A DNA stretch of 64,000 nt, taken from the NCBI RefSeq assembly GCF_001956915.1, contig NZ_MLJO01000001.1, positions 142,075 through 206,074 of the forward strand, given 5' to 3'. The notes under the pieces were generated by a model. The model made no database searches. It was not told the DNA's origin and saw nothing but the letters and a program-made list of their open reading frames with translations. Shown piece by piece: positions 17,181-28,038 of the stretch (its first letter is position 1; every line of letters starts with the position of its first letter). This stretch comes from Intrasporangium flavum. Lineage in GTDB: Bacteria > Actinomycetota > Actinomycetes > Actinomycetales > Dermatophilaceae. The position numbers were made by a program, and so were the translations under genes.

Positions 17181-18181
17181 CCGCAGTGGAGCAACAGCTC
17201 GACCGCAACCCGTCGACCCCCGACGCGGGAGGTGACGGTCCCAGCGCCCAGGCAGGTCGCGGGCTGCCCGTCACCACGCGCGGGCTCGTCGTCATCTACC
17301 GCTCCGAGGGCCACGACGTCGCGGCGCTCTCCGGCGTCGACCTGCACGTCGGCGCCGGCGAGATGGTCGGCCTGCTCGGGCCCTCCGGCGCCGGCAAGTC
17401 GACGCTGCTCACCGTCTTCGGCGGGCTCACGGCCCCGAGCGCCGGCTCGGCCCTCGTCGGCGGCCACGACCTGCGCTCGCTGACCCCCTCGGCGCTCGAC
17501 GACCTGCGCGCCGGGCAGATCGGCCTGGTCCTGCAGGGCGCCGCCCGCAACCTCGTGCCCTACCTGACGCCCCGGCAGAACGTCGAGGTGGCCCAGGCCC
17601 CCGCGCGGCGCCTCGCCCGCGACCTGCCGTCCGTCGACGACGTGCTCGGCCCCCTCGGCATCGGCGACCTCGCCGACCGCGAGGTGTCGACGCTGACGCC
17701 CGGCCAGGCCCAGCTCGTCGCCATCGCCGTCGGCGTCGCCTGCGAGCCCGGCCTGCTCCTCGTGGACGAGCCGACGAGCCAGCTCGACCACGCGTCGCGC
17801 GACCGGGTGCTGCGGGCCCTCCACGACGTCAACCGGCGGGTCGGCGCGACGGTCGTCGTCGTGACCCACGACCCCGACGTCGCCGCCGCGCTGCCGCGCA
17901 CCGTGACGATCCGCGACGGACGCGTCGGGGCCGAGGGCCGCCAGGGGGAGGAGTTCGCGGTCGTCTCGGCCGACGGATCGCTGCCGCTGGCCGGTGCGGC
18001 GCTCGCGGACTTCCCGCCCGGGGCGCTCGTGCGGCTGCACCACGACGGCCGGGCCTGGCTGCTGCTGCCCGCCGACGCCCCGCTGCCCGGTGAGGAGCCC
18101 GACGGGCCGACCGGCGCGGAACCGGTGGACGAGCCCGGTGCGGAGCCGGGCGGGCGGGGGCGCGACGCGTCCGCGACGTGA
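17177..18181 (+). CDS. ABC transporter ATP-binding protein, second ATPase with degenerate signature
   Basis: The 334-residue subunit has a normal Walker A (GPSGAGKST), Walker B (LLLVDEPTSQLD) and switch His (VVVTHD), but the signature reads STLTPGQAQLVAIAVG instead of LSGGQ. An extra C-terminal region of about 80 residues, rich in Glu/Pro/Gly, follows the ATPase core. GTG at 17177 overlaps the permease stop (GTGA). A heterodimer with the first ATPase, carrying one weak catalytic site as in asymmetric ABC exporters, is likely but inferred. Confidence 0.82.
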   Translation: MTAVEQQLDRNPSTPDAGGDGPSAQAGRGLPVTTRGLVVIYRSEGHDVAALSGVDLHVGAGEMVGLLGPSGAGKSTLLTVFGGLTAPSAGSALVGGHDLRSLTPSALDDLRAGQIGLVLQGAARNLVPYLTPRQNVEVAQAPARRLARDLPSVDDVLGPLGIGDLADREVSTLTPGQAQLVAIAVGVACEPGLLLVDEPTSQLDHASRDRVLRALHDVNRRVGATVVVVTHDPDVAAALPRTVTIRDGRVGAEGRQGEEFAVVSADGSLPLAGAALADFPPGALVRLHHDGRAWLLLPADAPLPGEEPDGPTGAEPVDEPGAEPGGRGRDASAT

Positions 18182-18414
18182 GCCGTCTGACACCGCCCGG
18201 CGGCCCCGTGCTGGAGGGGCCGACCACGTCGTCCCGAGTGTCCGAGAATGTCCTCGGGGAGCGTCGGGCTCGATTTGTGGTAACGCGACGAGTCGTGCGT
18301 AACTTGACGGTGGCCGCGCCCAGCAGCGGCCGCCCGACGTGCCCCGCGCTGCCCCTCGGCGCCGGTGGTGCACGCCGGGTCAACCGGTCTTCCCGAGTCC
18401 CGAAAGGTCTCTCC
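18182..18414. other. Intergenic region upstream of the lipoprotein gene
   Basis: This 233-bp gap contains two direct GTAAC pentamers (18280-18284 and 18299-18303) and a TTGACG (18304-18309) that could serve as a -35, but no matching -10 at 17 bp. No gene, RNA structure or strong hairpin was recognised. Confidence 0.3.
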
Positions 18415-19407
18415 ATGCCCCGCCCCGCGACCCGTCGCCGCGTCCTGGCCGCCGCTCTCGCCTCCGTCGCGATGCTGTCCGCGTGCACCGGAAACGCCGA
18501 CGACGGCAGCGACGGCACCGGTGCCTCCGAGACCCCCGCGGTCGCCGTCGACGCCGCCGGCACGACGACGAACGGCGCGGTCTCGGCCGTCGCCTCCTCG
18601 CTGCTCGACGCGTCCGCCGGCGGTGCCGCCGCCCGCGACAAGGCCTTCACCGGCGCGGCCCTCGAGTCGGCCAACGCCTACGCCAAGACCCTCGGTGGCC
18701 GCACGGCCGCGGAGAAGGCCGAGGCCGAGCTGTCCTCGAGCGGCGCCAAGGTGCTCGGCATCTCCCGCGAGGGCGACAAGCCCGTGCAGATCCTGGCCCA
18801 GACCACCCTGAAGAAGACCGGCGCCGCGGTGCTCGTGCTCCTCGTCGCCGACAGCCCGGGCGGTCCCTTCAAGGCCGCGGCCGTCACGCCGATGCTGCCC
18901 GACGCCAAGCTCGACGCGCTCGACGACGCCGACAGCGGCTCGGCCGCGATCGCCGACGGCAAGGGCCTGTCGGCCAAGCCCGAGGACGTCGTCTCGGCGT
19001 TCGCCGGTGCGGTGCAGTTCCCCTCGCCGGTGGCCACCAAGGTGCTCGCCGACGACCCCCTGACCGAGCAGCTGCGCCAGTCCGCCACGGCGCAGTCGCA
19101 GGCCCTGAACAACCAGGGCTCCTTCAGCCAGAAGCACGAGCCGAAGGGGATCATCGGCGGCCTGCGCCTCAAGGACGGCCAGGGCGCCATCGTCTTCGCC
19201 GAGCTGGTGCGCCACGACGCCATCGCGATGCGCACGCCGATGAAGCTCAAGCCGGCCAAGGACCTCACGCTGCTGACCGGCATCAAGCAGATCACGACCG
19301 AGGCCGACCTCACCTCCAACGAGATCGTCGCGTTCGTCATCCCGGCCTCCGGCCAGGCCCGTGTGGTGGCCGCGGCGGACCAGCTCGTCGACGGCACGGG
19401 TCGGTGA
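18415..19407 (+). CDS. Putative lipoprotein of unknown function
   Basis: The 330-residue product starts with a basic signal (PRPATRRR), a hydrophobic core and the lipobox LSAC with Cys24, so it should be lipidated and anchored outside the membrane. The mature part is Ala/Asp/Lys-rich, with no motif I recognise. It reads like an extracytoplasmic ligand-binding or wall-associated protein. ATG at 18415 is used because it places the signal at the N-terminus. It is followed 14 nt later by the YbbN-like gene. Confidence 0.72.
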   Translation: MPRPATRRRVLAAALASVAMLSACTGNADDGSDGTGASETPAVAVDAAGTTTNGAVSAVASSLLDASAGGAAARDKAFTGAALESANAYAKTLGGRTAAEKAEAELSSSGAKVLGISREGDKPVQILAQTTLKKTGAAVLVLLVADSPGGPFKAAAVTPMLPDAKLDALDDADSGSAAIADGKGLSAKPEDVVSAFAGAVQFPSPVATKVLADDPLTEQLRQSATAQSQALNNQGSFSQKHEPKGIIGGLRLKDGQGAIVFAELVRHDAIAMRTPMKLKPAKDLTLLTGIKQITTEADLTSNEIVAFVIPASGQARVVAAADQLVDGTGR

Positions 19408-19421
19408 GGCAGGATTGATCC

Positions 19422-20390
19422 ATGAGCCAGCAGCCATTCACCGCAGCAGCACTGCGCGGTGCCGTCGACCTCTCGTCGCTCAAGCGTCCGGCCCCGCAGG
19501 CTGGCCCCGCCTCCGCCGGGGGCTCCACCTCGACGGACGGTGCCGGCGTCGTCATCGAGGGCACTGACGCCGCGATCCGCGACATCGTCGGGGCGAGCAC
19601 CAGCCACCCCGTCGTCATGGTCCTGTGGTCGCCGCGCCTGCAGGAGTCGGCCGACTTCGTCGCGACGCTCGAGAGGGTGGCCCGCCGCTACGCCGGCCGC
19701 TTCCAGCTCGCCACGGTCGACGTCGACGCCAACCCCGGCATCCTGCAGGCCTTCCAGGTGCAGGCCGTGCCGGTGACCTTCGCGTTCGTCCAGGGCCAGC
19801 CCGTGCCGCTCTTCGAGGGCGTCCAGCCCGAGGCGCAGGTCGTCGCGGTCGTCGACCAGGTGCTCGCCCTCGCGGCCCAGCACGGCGTCACCGGCACCGT
19901 GCCGGGTGTCGACGCCGCCGGCCAGGACGGTCCGGACGGCCAGGGCGGTCCGGACGGCGCCCCGGAGGAGCCGCCGCTGCCGCCGCTGCACCAGAAGGCC
20001 TTCGACGCCATCGAGGCCGACGACCTCGACACCGCCGCCGACGCCTACCGCGAGGCGCTCGCCCAGAGCCCCGCCGACACCGACGCCAAGATCGGTCTGG
20101 CCCAAGTGGGCCTGCTCCAGCGCACCCGCGGGGCCGACCTGCAGCAGGCGCGGGCCGCGGCCGCTGCCGCGCCCACCGACGTCGACGCGCAGATCCTCGT
20201 CGCCGACCTCGACGTGCTCGGCGGCCACGTGGAGGACGCCTTCGTGCGCCTCATCGACACGGTGCGCGTCACGGCCGACGCCGACCGCAACCAGGCCCGC
20301 GAGCACCTCGTCGAGCTGTTCGAGGTCGTGGGCACGTCCGACGAGCGCGTCGCCCGGGCCCGCAAGGCCCTCATGAGCGCCCTGTTCTGA
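19422..20390 (+). CDS. YbbN/CnoX-like thioredoxin-domain and TPR protein lacking CxxC
   Basis: The 322-residue protein has a thioredoxin-like domain at about 44-155 followed, after a Gly/Asp/Pro-rich linker, by TPR-like helices (about 185-320). The architecture is that of CnoX (YbbN), a holdase chaperone. The redox site is absent: the CxxC position reads S70-P-R-L73 in VLWSPRLQ, although the cis-Pro segment AVPVTF is kept. It probably acts in protein folding or quality control without thiol chemistry. A -10-like CAGGAT ends 6 nt before the ATG. An 11-bp hairpin begins 8 nt after its stop. Confidence 0.83.
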   Translation: MSQQPFTAAALRGAVDLSSLKRPAPQAGPASAGGSTSTDGAGVVIEGTDAAIRDIVGASTSHPVVMVLWSPRLQESADFVATLERVARRYAGRFQLATVDVDANPGILQAFQVQAVPVTFAFVQGQPVPLFEGVQPEAQVVAVVDQVLALAAQHGVTGTVPGVDAAGQDGPDGQGGPDGAPEEPPLPPLHQKAFDAIEADDLDTAADAYREALAQSPADTDAKIGLAQVGLLQRTRGADLQQARAAAAAAPTDVDAQILVADLDVLGGHVEDAFVRLIDTVRVTADADRNQAREHLVELFEVVGTSDERVARARKALMSALF

Positions 20391-20394
20391 GACG

Positions 20395-20963
20395 TCAGCC
20401 GGTCCCGAGGTCGTCGGGACCGGCGTTGTCGGGACCGGCGTCGTCGGTCTGCACGACCGACTCGGCGAGCCGCTCGACGACCTCGGCCGCGGTGCCGTCC
20501 AGGGCGTCCTCGTCACCGGCGCCGGGCGGTGTCGTCACCCAGAGCCCCCAGCCCGGGGTGGAGGGGTCGATGCCGGCTCCGACCACGACCAGGTGCACGG
20601 GTCGCGGCGCGGCGAGGTCGAGGTAGTCCTCGAGCCGGTCGCCCTCGACCCGGTCGGCGACGACGACGTCGTGGCCCTCGATGAGGTAGGTCTCGGCCAG
20701 GGCCAGGCCCGCCGACCAGCGCAGCAGCTGGCGCCGCACGAGCGCGACCCCGGTGGGCAGCGACCCCGGCTCCGACGCGTCGCCGACGAGCATGGAGTCG
20801 AGGACCTGCCCGTCGACCACGAGGGCGCCCCCGAGCCGCTCGCCGACCGCGCGGGCCAGCCGGCCGAGCCCCGACGCGTCGGCACCGGTCACGAGGACCA
20901 GGCGGCCCGGGGACCCGGCGGAACCGGCAGAGCCGAGAGCGTCGGTCGGGTCGAGCGCGTCGG

Positions 20964-20967
<4 letters not shown>
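20395..20967 (-). CDS. Degenerate P-loop (kinase-like) protein, last gene of the glgE operon
   Basis: The 190-residue product opens with a low-complexity Ala/Gly/Ser leader and then [15 protein letters not shown] (about 23-37), a Walker-A-like loop in which the usual GK[ST] reads GRL. The rest is an alpha/beta layout, with VVADR and VHLVVVGAG strands, as in small nucleoside or shikimate kinases. Its ATG overlaps the pgm stop (ATGA), so it is co-translated with pgm. The C-terminus contains repeated GPDN/GPDD residues whose codons form a terminator-like hairpin. The function is unknown; loss of the lysine makes kinase activity doubtful. Confidence 0.6.
20398..20424. terminator. Hairpin shared by the ends of two convergent genes
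   Basis: GCCGGTCCCGA (20398-20408) pairs perfectly with TCGGGACCGGC (20414-20424) across a 5-nt loop. It begins 8 nt after the YbbN-like stop and overlaps the last codons of the minus-strand kinase-like gene. There is no clear U-tract, as is usual in high-GC Actinobacteria. Confidence 0.55.
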
Positions 20968-22606
<1,639 letters not shown>

Positions 22607-22610
<4 letters not shown>

Positions 22611-24910
22611 GAGGGGTCTCCGTTCGTCGGACGGTCGGCGCCGGGCCCGCCGCCCGGGAGGGACGGGGCCGACGCGTCGGCCGCGTGACCGGGGGCGCCG
22701 GCGGGCTCCCCGACGGGGACGAGCCAGACGGTCGAGAACCGGGGCACCGTGATCGCCGCCGAGAAGGGCTGGCTGTTCCACGGCTCGGCCGCGGCGTCGA
22801 TGACCAGGCCGGCGCTGCTCGGGGCGTCGGGGTGGTAACCGGCGGTGTCGAGGACGACCTCCCACCGACCGCCGCGGGGCAGGCCGAGGCGGTAGTACGG
22901 CTGGGTCTCGCCGCTGAAGTTCATGACGCAGGCGATGGCGGGGGCCTCGGTGGCGCGGTCGCCCCGGCCGAAGCGCAGCCACGAGAACGTGTTGTGGTCG
23001 GCGTCGTCGGCCTCGAGCCACTCGAACCCGGACGGGTCGTTGTCGAGCTCCCAGAGGGCGCGGTGGTGCCGGTAGATGCCGTTGAGGTCCTTGACGAGGT
23101 TGTGGACGCGGTAGTGCAGCGGCTGCTCGAGCAGCCACCAGTCGAGGCTGCGGCCCTCCGACCACTCCGACTCCTGGCCGAACTCGCAGCCCATGAAGAG
23201 CAGCTGCTTGCCCGGGTGGCACCAGAGGTAGGCGAGGAAGGCGCGCAGCGTCGCCACCTGCTCCTCGCGGGAGCCCCGCGACTTGCGCAGCAGCGAGCCC
23301 TTGCCGTGGACGACCTCGTCGTGGCTGATCGGCAGGACGAAATTCTCGTCGAAGGCGTACATGAGCGAGAACGTCAGCTTGCCGTGCTCGAACTTGCGGT
23401 AGATCGGGTCCTGCCCCAGGTACTTGAGCGAGTCGTTCATCCAGCCCATGTTCCACTTGAAGCCGAACCCGAGGCCGCCGTGGTTCGTCGGACGCGTCAC
23501 GCCCGGCCACGTCGTCGACTCCTCTGCGATGGTGACGATGCCGCCCTCGCGCTTGTACGCGGTGGCGTTCGTCTCCTTGAGCAGCTCGACGGCCTCGAGG
23601 TTCTCGCGCCCGCCGTCCTTGTTCGGCTCCCACTGGCCGGCGCCGCGCGCGTAGTCGAGGTAGAGCATCGAGGCGACGCCGTCGACGCGCACGCCGTCGG
23701 CGTGGAACTCCTCGAGCCAGTATAGGGCGTTGGCCACGAGGAAGTTGCGCACCTCGGGGCGGCCGTAGTCGAAGATGTTCGAGCCCCACTCCGGGTGCCA
23801 GCCGCGGCGCGGGTCGGGGTGCTCGTAGAGCGGCAGGCCGTCGAAGCGGGCCAGGGCCCACTCGTCGGTGGCGAAGTGCCCCGGCACCCAGTCGAGGATG
23901 ACCCCGATGCCGGCCTTGTGCAGCTCGTCGACGAGGTGGCGGAAGTCGTCGGGGGTGCCCCAGCGCGAGCTCGGCGCGTAGTAGCCGGTGACGTGGTAGC
24001 CCCACGACGGCACGTACGGGTGCTCCATGACCGGAAGGAACTCGACGTGGGTGAAGCCGAGGTCGCGCACGTAGTTGACGAGGTGCTCGGCCAGGCCGCG
24101 GTAGCCCTCGCCCTGGCGCCACGAGCCGAGGTGCACCTCGTAGATGCTCATCGGCCCCTCGTGGGAGTTGCGGGTGCGCCGCTGCTCCATCCACTCGCCG
24201 TCGCCCCAGCTGTAGTGCGACTCGGTGACGATCGCCGCCTGCTTCGGGGCCACCTCGGTCATCCGGGCCATCGGGTCGCTCTTGAGCCGGACGAGCTCGT
24301 CGGGGCCGCGCACGGCGAACTGGTAGTTCATCCCCTCCTGCGCGCCCGGGATGAACAGCTCCCAGATGCCGCTCTCGCCGAGCGCGCGCATCGGGTGCGT
24401 GCGGCGGTCCCAGCCGTTGAAGTCGCCGATGACGTGGACCGCCTTGGCCCGCGGCGCCCACAGCGCGAACGAGACGCCCCAGACGTCGCCGAGCGGGCCG
24501 GCGTAGTGGCGCACGTGCGAGCCGAGAACCTTCCAGAGCTGCTCGTGGCGGCCCTCGTTGACCAGGTGACGGTCCATCTCGCCGAGCGTCGGGGCGAACC
24601 GGTAGGGGTCGTCCTGCTCGTGCGCGACGCCGTCGCCGTACTCGACGAGCAGGCGGTAGTCGTGCGTCGTGCCGAAGTCGGGGGAGGTCATCGACCAGAT
24701 GCCGTCGCGCACGTGCTGCAGCTCGACGCGGTCGCCGGAGTCGAGCCGCGCGGCCACCCGGGTGGCGTAGGGCCGGAACGCCGTGATGGTCAGGCCGCCG
24801 GGGCCCACGTGGTGGCCGAGCAGGTCGTGCGGCTGGCCGTTGCGCCCCTGCAGGAACGCGTCGATGGCCTGGTGGTCGAGCGCGGGGGAGCTGGTCGGGC
24901 CGGTCGTCAC
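22607..24910 (-). CDS. glgB: 1,4-alpha-glucan branching enzyme
   Basis: The 767-residue GH13 enzyme introduces alpha-1,6 branches into glucan. It has two N-terminal beta domains, the second of CBM48 type ([13 protein letters not shown]), a catalytic barrel with nucleophile Asp410 ([10 protein letters not shown]) and acid/base Glu463 (TIAEEST), and a C-terminal beta domain ending in a Pro/Gly/Ala-rich tail. The Asp-Glu spacing of 53 equals that of M. tuberculosis GlgB. GTG at 24910 overlaps the maltokinase stop (GTGA). It branches the linear chains made by GlgE. Confidence 0.95.
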
Positions 24911-26328
24911 GGGGTGACCTCCTCGCTGGTGAGCCGCTCGACGGCGCCGAGCGGGATCGGCAGCCACGTCGGCCGGTTGCGGGCCTCGTAGACCACCTCG
25001 TAGAGCGCCTTGTCGAGCTCGAGGGCGCGCACGAGGGCGGCGGCGTCGGGGCCCGGCTCGCCGGCGACCGAGGCGTACCCCTCGAGGAAGGCGGCGCGGC
25101 ACCCGCGAGCCCAGGCCGTGGCGTCGACGGGGGCGTCGGCGAGCGCGACGGAGCCCGCCGCGTAGTCGAAGGAGCGGAGCATCCCGGCGACGTCACGCTG
25201 GGTGAGGTCGGGGGCCACGCGCTCGGACAGCGGGCGCAGCGGCTCGCCCTCGAAGTCGAGGGCCACCCAGCCACGCTCGGGCACGTCGAGCACCTGCCCG
25301 AGGTGGTAGTCGCCGTGGATCCGTTGCAGCGCAGGCCATTCCACGTCGCGCACCGACGCGGCCACCCGCTCGACCGCGTCGACGTGGGAGGCGAGGTCGG
25401 GCACGAGCGCCACCGCCGCAGCGCAACGCTGGCGCATCGAGGTGACGAGCGCCTCGCGAGCCTCGGGCGTCACCTCGGTGGTGCCGAGGGCGTGCGCGAG
25501 GGCCGCGTGGATCTGCGCCGTGACGACGCCGAGGTCGCGGGCGCGGGCCGTGAAGTCGGTGCCTGCCGCCGCGGCCACGAGAGCCACCCGCCAGGCGTCC
25601 TCGACGCCGGGGATGAACTCCTGGGCGAAGGCGAGGTGACCGTGCTCGACGCCGCCCGACGGGCCGTCCCAGGCGCCGTGGAGGTTGCCGTAGGCGAGCG
25701 GCACGCGGTCCGAGCCCTCTGCCGTCAGGGCCGACTGCACGACGACGTCGGGGTTGTCGCCGTCCTGCACGGTGCGGAAGACCTTGACGATGAGCGGTTC
25801 GGCCGGGCCGCCGTCGGCGCTCATCCGGCAGATGACCGAGGTGTTCGACTGCTCGCCGGTGAGGACCGAGGAGGACGTGACGCTGCCGGCGGCCTGCCCC
25901 GTGGCCGAGCCCGTGGCGCGGGCGTTGCTGCCGACCGAGGCCTGGGCGTCGTCGGAGACGTCGGACTCGAGGACGGTGCGGACCAGCTCGGAGACGTAGA
26001 CCGGGTCGTGCGGGCCGTCGTAGACCCACCGGGTGCCGAGGACGCTGTGCTCCATCGTGCCGAGCAGCGCGTGCTCGGCACCCTCGAGCGGGGCACTCCG
26101 GTAGGTGAGCGGCACCTGGTAGACGACGGCGGGCGCCACGGCCTCGTCGGCGAGCAGGAGGGTCTCGACGCCCACCTCGCCCTCGGGGTCCTCGAAGCGG
26201 AACCCGCCGACGCGTCGCAGCTGCGGCACGTGGCCCTTGCCGTGGTACCAGCGCTGGCGCGGCATCCACCCGGTGACCATCTCGACCTTCGTCGGGGCGA
26301 TCGTGGCGCCCTTGTGGACGACGGCCAT
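24907..26328 (-). CDS. mak: Maltokinase
   Basis: The 473-residue aminoglycoside-phosphotransferase-fold kinase (Mak/Pep2) phosphorylates maltose to maltose-1-phosphate, the donor for GlgE. The N-terminal cap domain has [11 protein letters not shown], and the catalytic loop has HGDYHLGQ followed by ALDFEGEP. The ATG at 26328 overlaps the treS stop by one base (TGATG), which selects this start over a longer frame. It is separate from treS here, unlike the fused TreS-Pep2 of some Actinobacteria. Confidence 0.94.
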   Translation of the reverse strand: MAVVHKGATIAPTKVEMVTGWMPRQRWYHGKGHVPQLRRVGGFRFEDPEGEVGVETLLLADEAVAPAVVYQVPLTYRSAPLEGAEHALLGTMEHSVLGTRWVYDGPHDPVYVSELVRTVLESDVSDDAQASVGSNARATGSATGQAAGSVTSSSVLTGEQSNTSVICRMSADGGPAEPLIVKVFRTVQDGDNPDVVVQSALTAEGSDRVPLAYGNLHGAWDGPSGGVEHGHLAFAQEFIPGVEDAWRVALVAAAAGTDFTARARDLGVVTAQIHAALAHALGTTEVTPEAREALVTSMRQRCAAAVALVPDLASHVDAVERVAASVRDVEWPALQRIHGDYHLGQVLDVPERGWVALDFEGEPLRPLSERVAPDLTQRDVAGMLRSFDYAAGSVALADAPVDATAWARGCRAAFLEGYASVAGEPGPDAAALVRALELDKALYEVVYEARNRPTWLPIPLGAVERLTSEEVTP

Positions 26329-28034
26329 CAGCGGTTGTCCTCCTGACCGCGCAGCTGGAGCCAGAAGAAGTCGCGTGAGCCGAGGGTCAGGGTGACGCGT
26401 CCGTCGGAGGCCACCCACGGGAACCCGCTGCCGCCGAAGAGGTCGACGAGCGCGCGGCCCGAGAAGTGCTCGGGCAGCTGGATCGTCGCCGCCTGCGGCC
26501 TGCTGCTCAGGTTGTTGACGCAGAGCACCGCCTCGGCCGGGTGGTCGCCGTCGGCGTCCATCGACCGGGTGAAGGCCAGGATGTGGTCGTTGTCGGCCGG
26601 CACGACGGTGAAGTCGCCGAGACCGAAGACGGGGTGCCGGCTGCGCACCTGGAGCATCCCGCGCACCCAGTGCAGCAGCGAGGACGACGACGCCATCTGC
26701 GCCTCGACGTTGACGTTGTTGTAGTGGTAGACGAGCGAGCTGATGACGGGCAGGTAGAGCTTGCCCGGGTCGACGGTCGAGAAGCCGGCGTTGCGGTCAG
26801 GCGTCCACTGCATCGGCGTGCGCACGGCGTCGCGGTCGGTGAGCCAGATGTTGTCGCCCATCCCGATCTCGTCGCCGTAGTAGAGGCACGGCGAGCCGGG
26901 CAGCGAGAGCACGAGCGCGTGGATCAGCTCGATCTCGGGGCGGCTGTTGTCGAGCAGGGGAGCGAGGCGTCGCCGGATGCCGACGTTGGCGCGCATGCGC
27001 GGGTCGGGGGCGTACCAGCCGTACATCGCGGCGCGCTCCTCCGGCGTCACCATCTCGAGCGTCAGCTCGTCGTGGTTGCGCAGGAAGGTGCCCCACTGCG
27101 TGCCCGACGGGATGGCCGGGGTGTCGGCGAGCACGTCGATGATCGGCTGGGCCTTCTCCTCGCGCAGCGAGTAGTAGAGCCTCGGCATGACCGGGAAGTG
27201 GAAGCACATCTGGCACTCGGGTGCCTCGTCGGTGCCGAAGTAGTCGACGACCTCGGCCGGCGGCTGGTTGGCCTCGGCGAGCAGGATGCGCCCCGGGTAC
27301 TCGGTGTCGACCATGGTGCGCAGCTTGGCGAGGAACTCGTGGGTCTTCGGCAGGTTCTCGCAGTTGGTGCCCTCCTCCTCGTAGAGGTAGGGCACGGCGT
27401 CGAGCCGGAAGCCGTCGATGCCGAGGTCCATCCAGAACCGGACGACGTCGAACATCGCCTCCTGCACGGCCTCGTTCTCGAAGTTGAGGTCGGGCTGGTG
27501 GCTGAAGAACCGGTGCCAGAAGAACTGCCGGCGGACCGGGTCGAAGGTCCAGTTCGACACCTCCGTGTCGACGAAGATGATGCGGGCGTCGTCGTAGCCC
27601 TCGTCGGTGTCGGACCACACGTAGTAGTCGCCGTACGGGCCGTCGGGCTCGGCGCGGCTGGCCTGGAACCACGGGTGCTGGTCGCTCGTGTGGTTCATGA
27701 CGAGGTCGGTGACGATGCGGATGCCGCGGGCGTGCGCCTGCGACACGAGCTCGGTGAACTCCGGCAGGGTCCCGAACTCCGGCAGGACCGCCTTGTAGTC
27801 GGCGATGTCGTAGCCGCCGTCGCGCAGCGGGGAGGCGTAGAAGGGCGGCAGCCACAGGCAGTCGACGCCGAGCCACTGGAGGTAGTCGAGGCGCTGGATC
27901 AGGCCGGTGAAGTCGCCGGCGCCCACCCCCTTGCTGTCGGCGAAGGCGCGCACGAGCACCTCGTAGAACACCGCCTTCCGGAACCACTGAGGGTCGTGCT
28001 TCAGCCCCGGCTGGGAGAGGTTGAGTCCCTGCAT
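26328..28034 (-). CDS. treS: Trehalose synthase (maltose alpha-D-glucosyltransferase)
   Basis: The 568-residue GH13 enzyme interconverts trehalose and maltose. The catalytic residues are Asp212 ([11 protein letters not shown]), Glu254 (LLAEANQ) and Asp322 (LRNHDELT); [28 protein letters not shown] and the extended DAVRTPMQW region are all typical of TreS. It starts 4 nt after the glgE stop. It supplies maltose from trehalose to maltokinase. Confidence 0.96.
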   Translation of the reverse strand: MQGLNLSQPGLKHDPQWFRKAVFYEVLVRAFADSKGVGAGDFTGLIQRLDYLQWLGVDCLWLPPFYASPLRDGGYDIADYKAVLPEFGTLPEFTELVSQAHARGIRIVTDLVMNHTSDQHPWFQASRAEPDGPYGDYYVWSDTDEGYDDARIIFVDTEVSNWTFDPVRRQFFWHRFFSHQPDLNFENEAVQEAMFDVVRFWMDLGIDGFRLDAVPYLYEEEGTNCENLPKTHEFLAKLRTMVDTEYPGRILLAEANQPPAEVVDYFGTDEAPECQMCFHFPVMPRLYYSLREEKAQPIIDVLADTPAIPSGTQWGTFLRNHDELTLEMVTPEERAAMYGWYAPDPRMRANVGIRRRLAPLLDNSRPEIELIHALVLSLPGSPCLYYGDEIGMGDNIWLTDRDAVRTPMQWTPDRNAGFSTVDPGKLYLPVISSLVYHYNNVNVEAQMASSSSLLHWVRGMLQVRSRHPVFGLGDFTVVPADNDHILAFTRSMDADGDHPAEAVLCVNNLSSRPQAATIQLPEHFSGRALVDLFGGSGFPWVASDGRVTLTLGSRDFFWLQLRGQEDNR

Positions 28035-28038
28035 GTGG

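Noticed and set aside
18280..18303. MtrA-type GTAAC direct repeat before the lipoprotein gene
   Set aside because: The two GTAAC pentamers are 19 bp apart rather than the roughly 11 bp of known MtrA sites, so the match is too weak to call.
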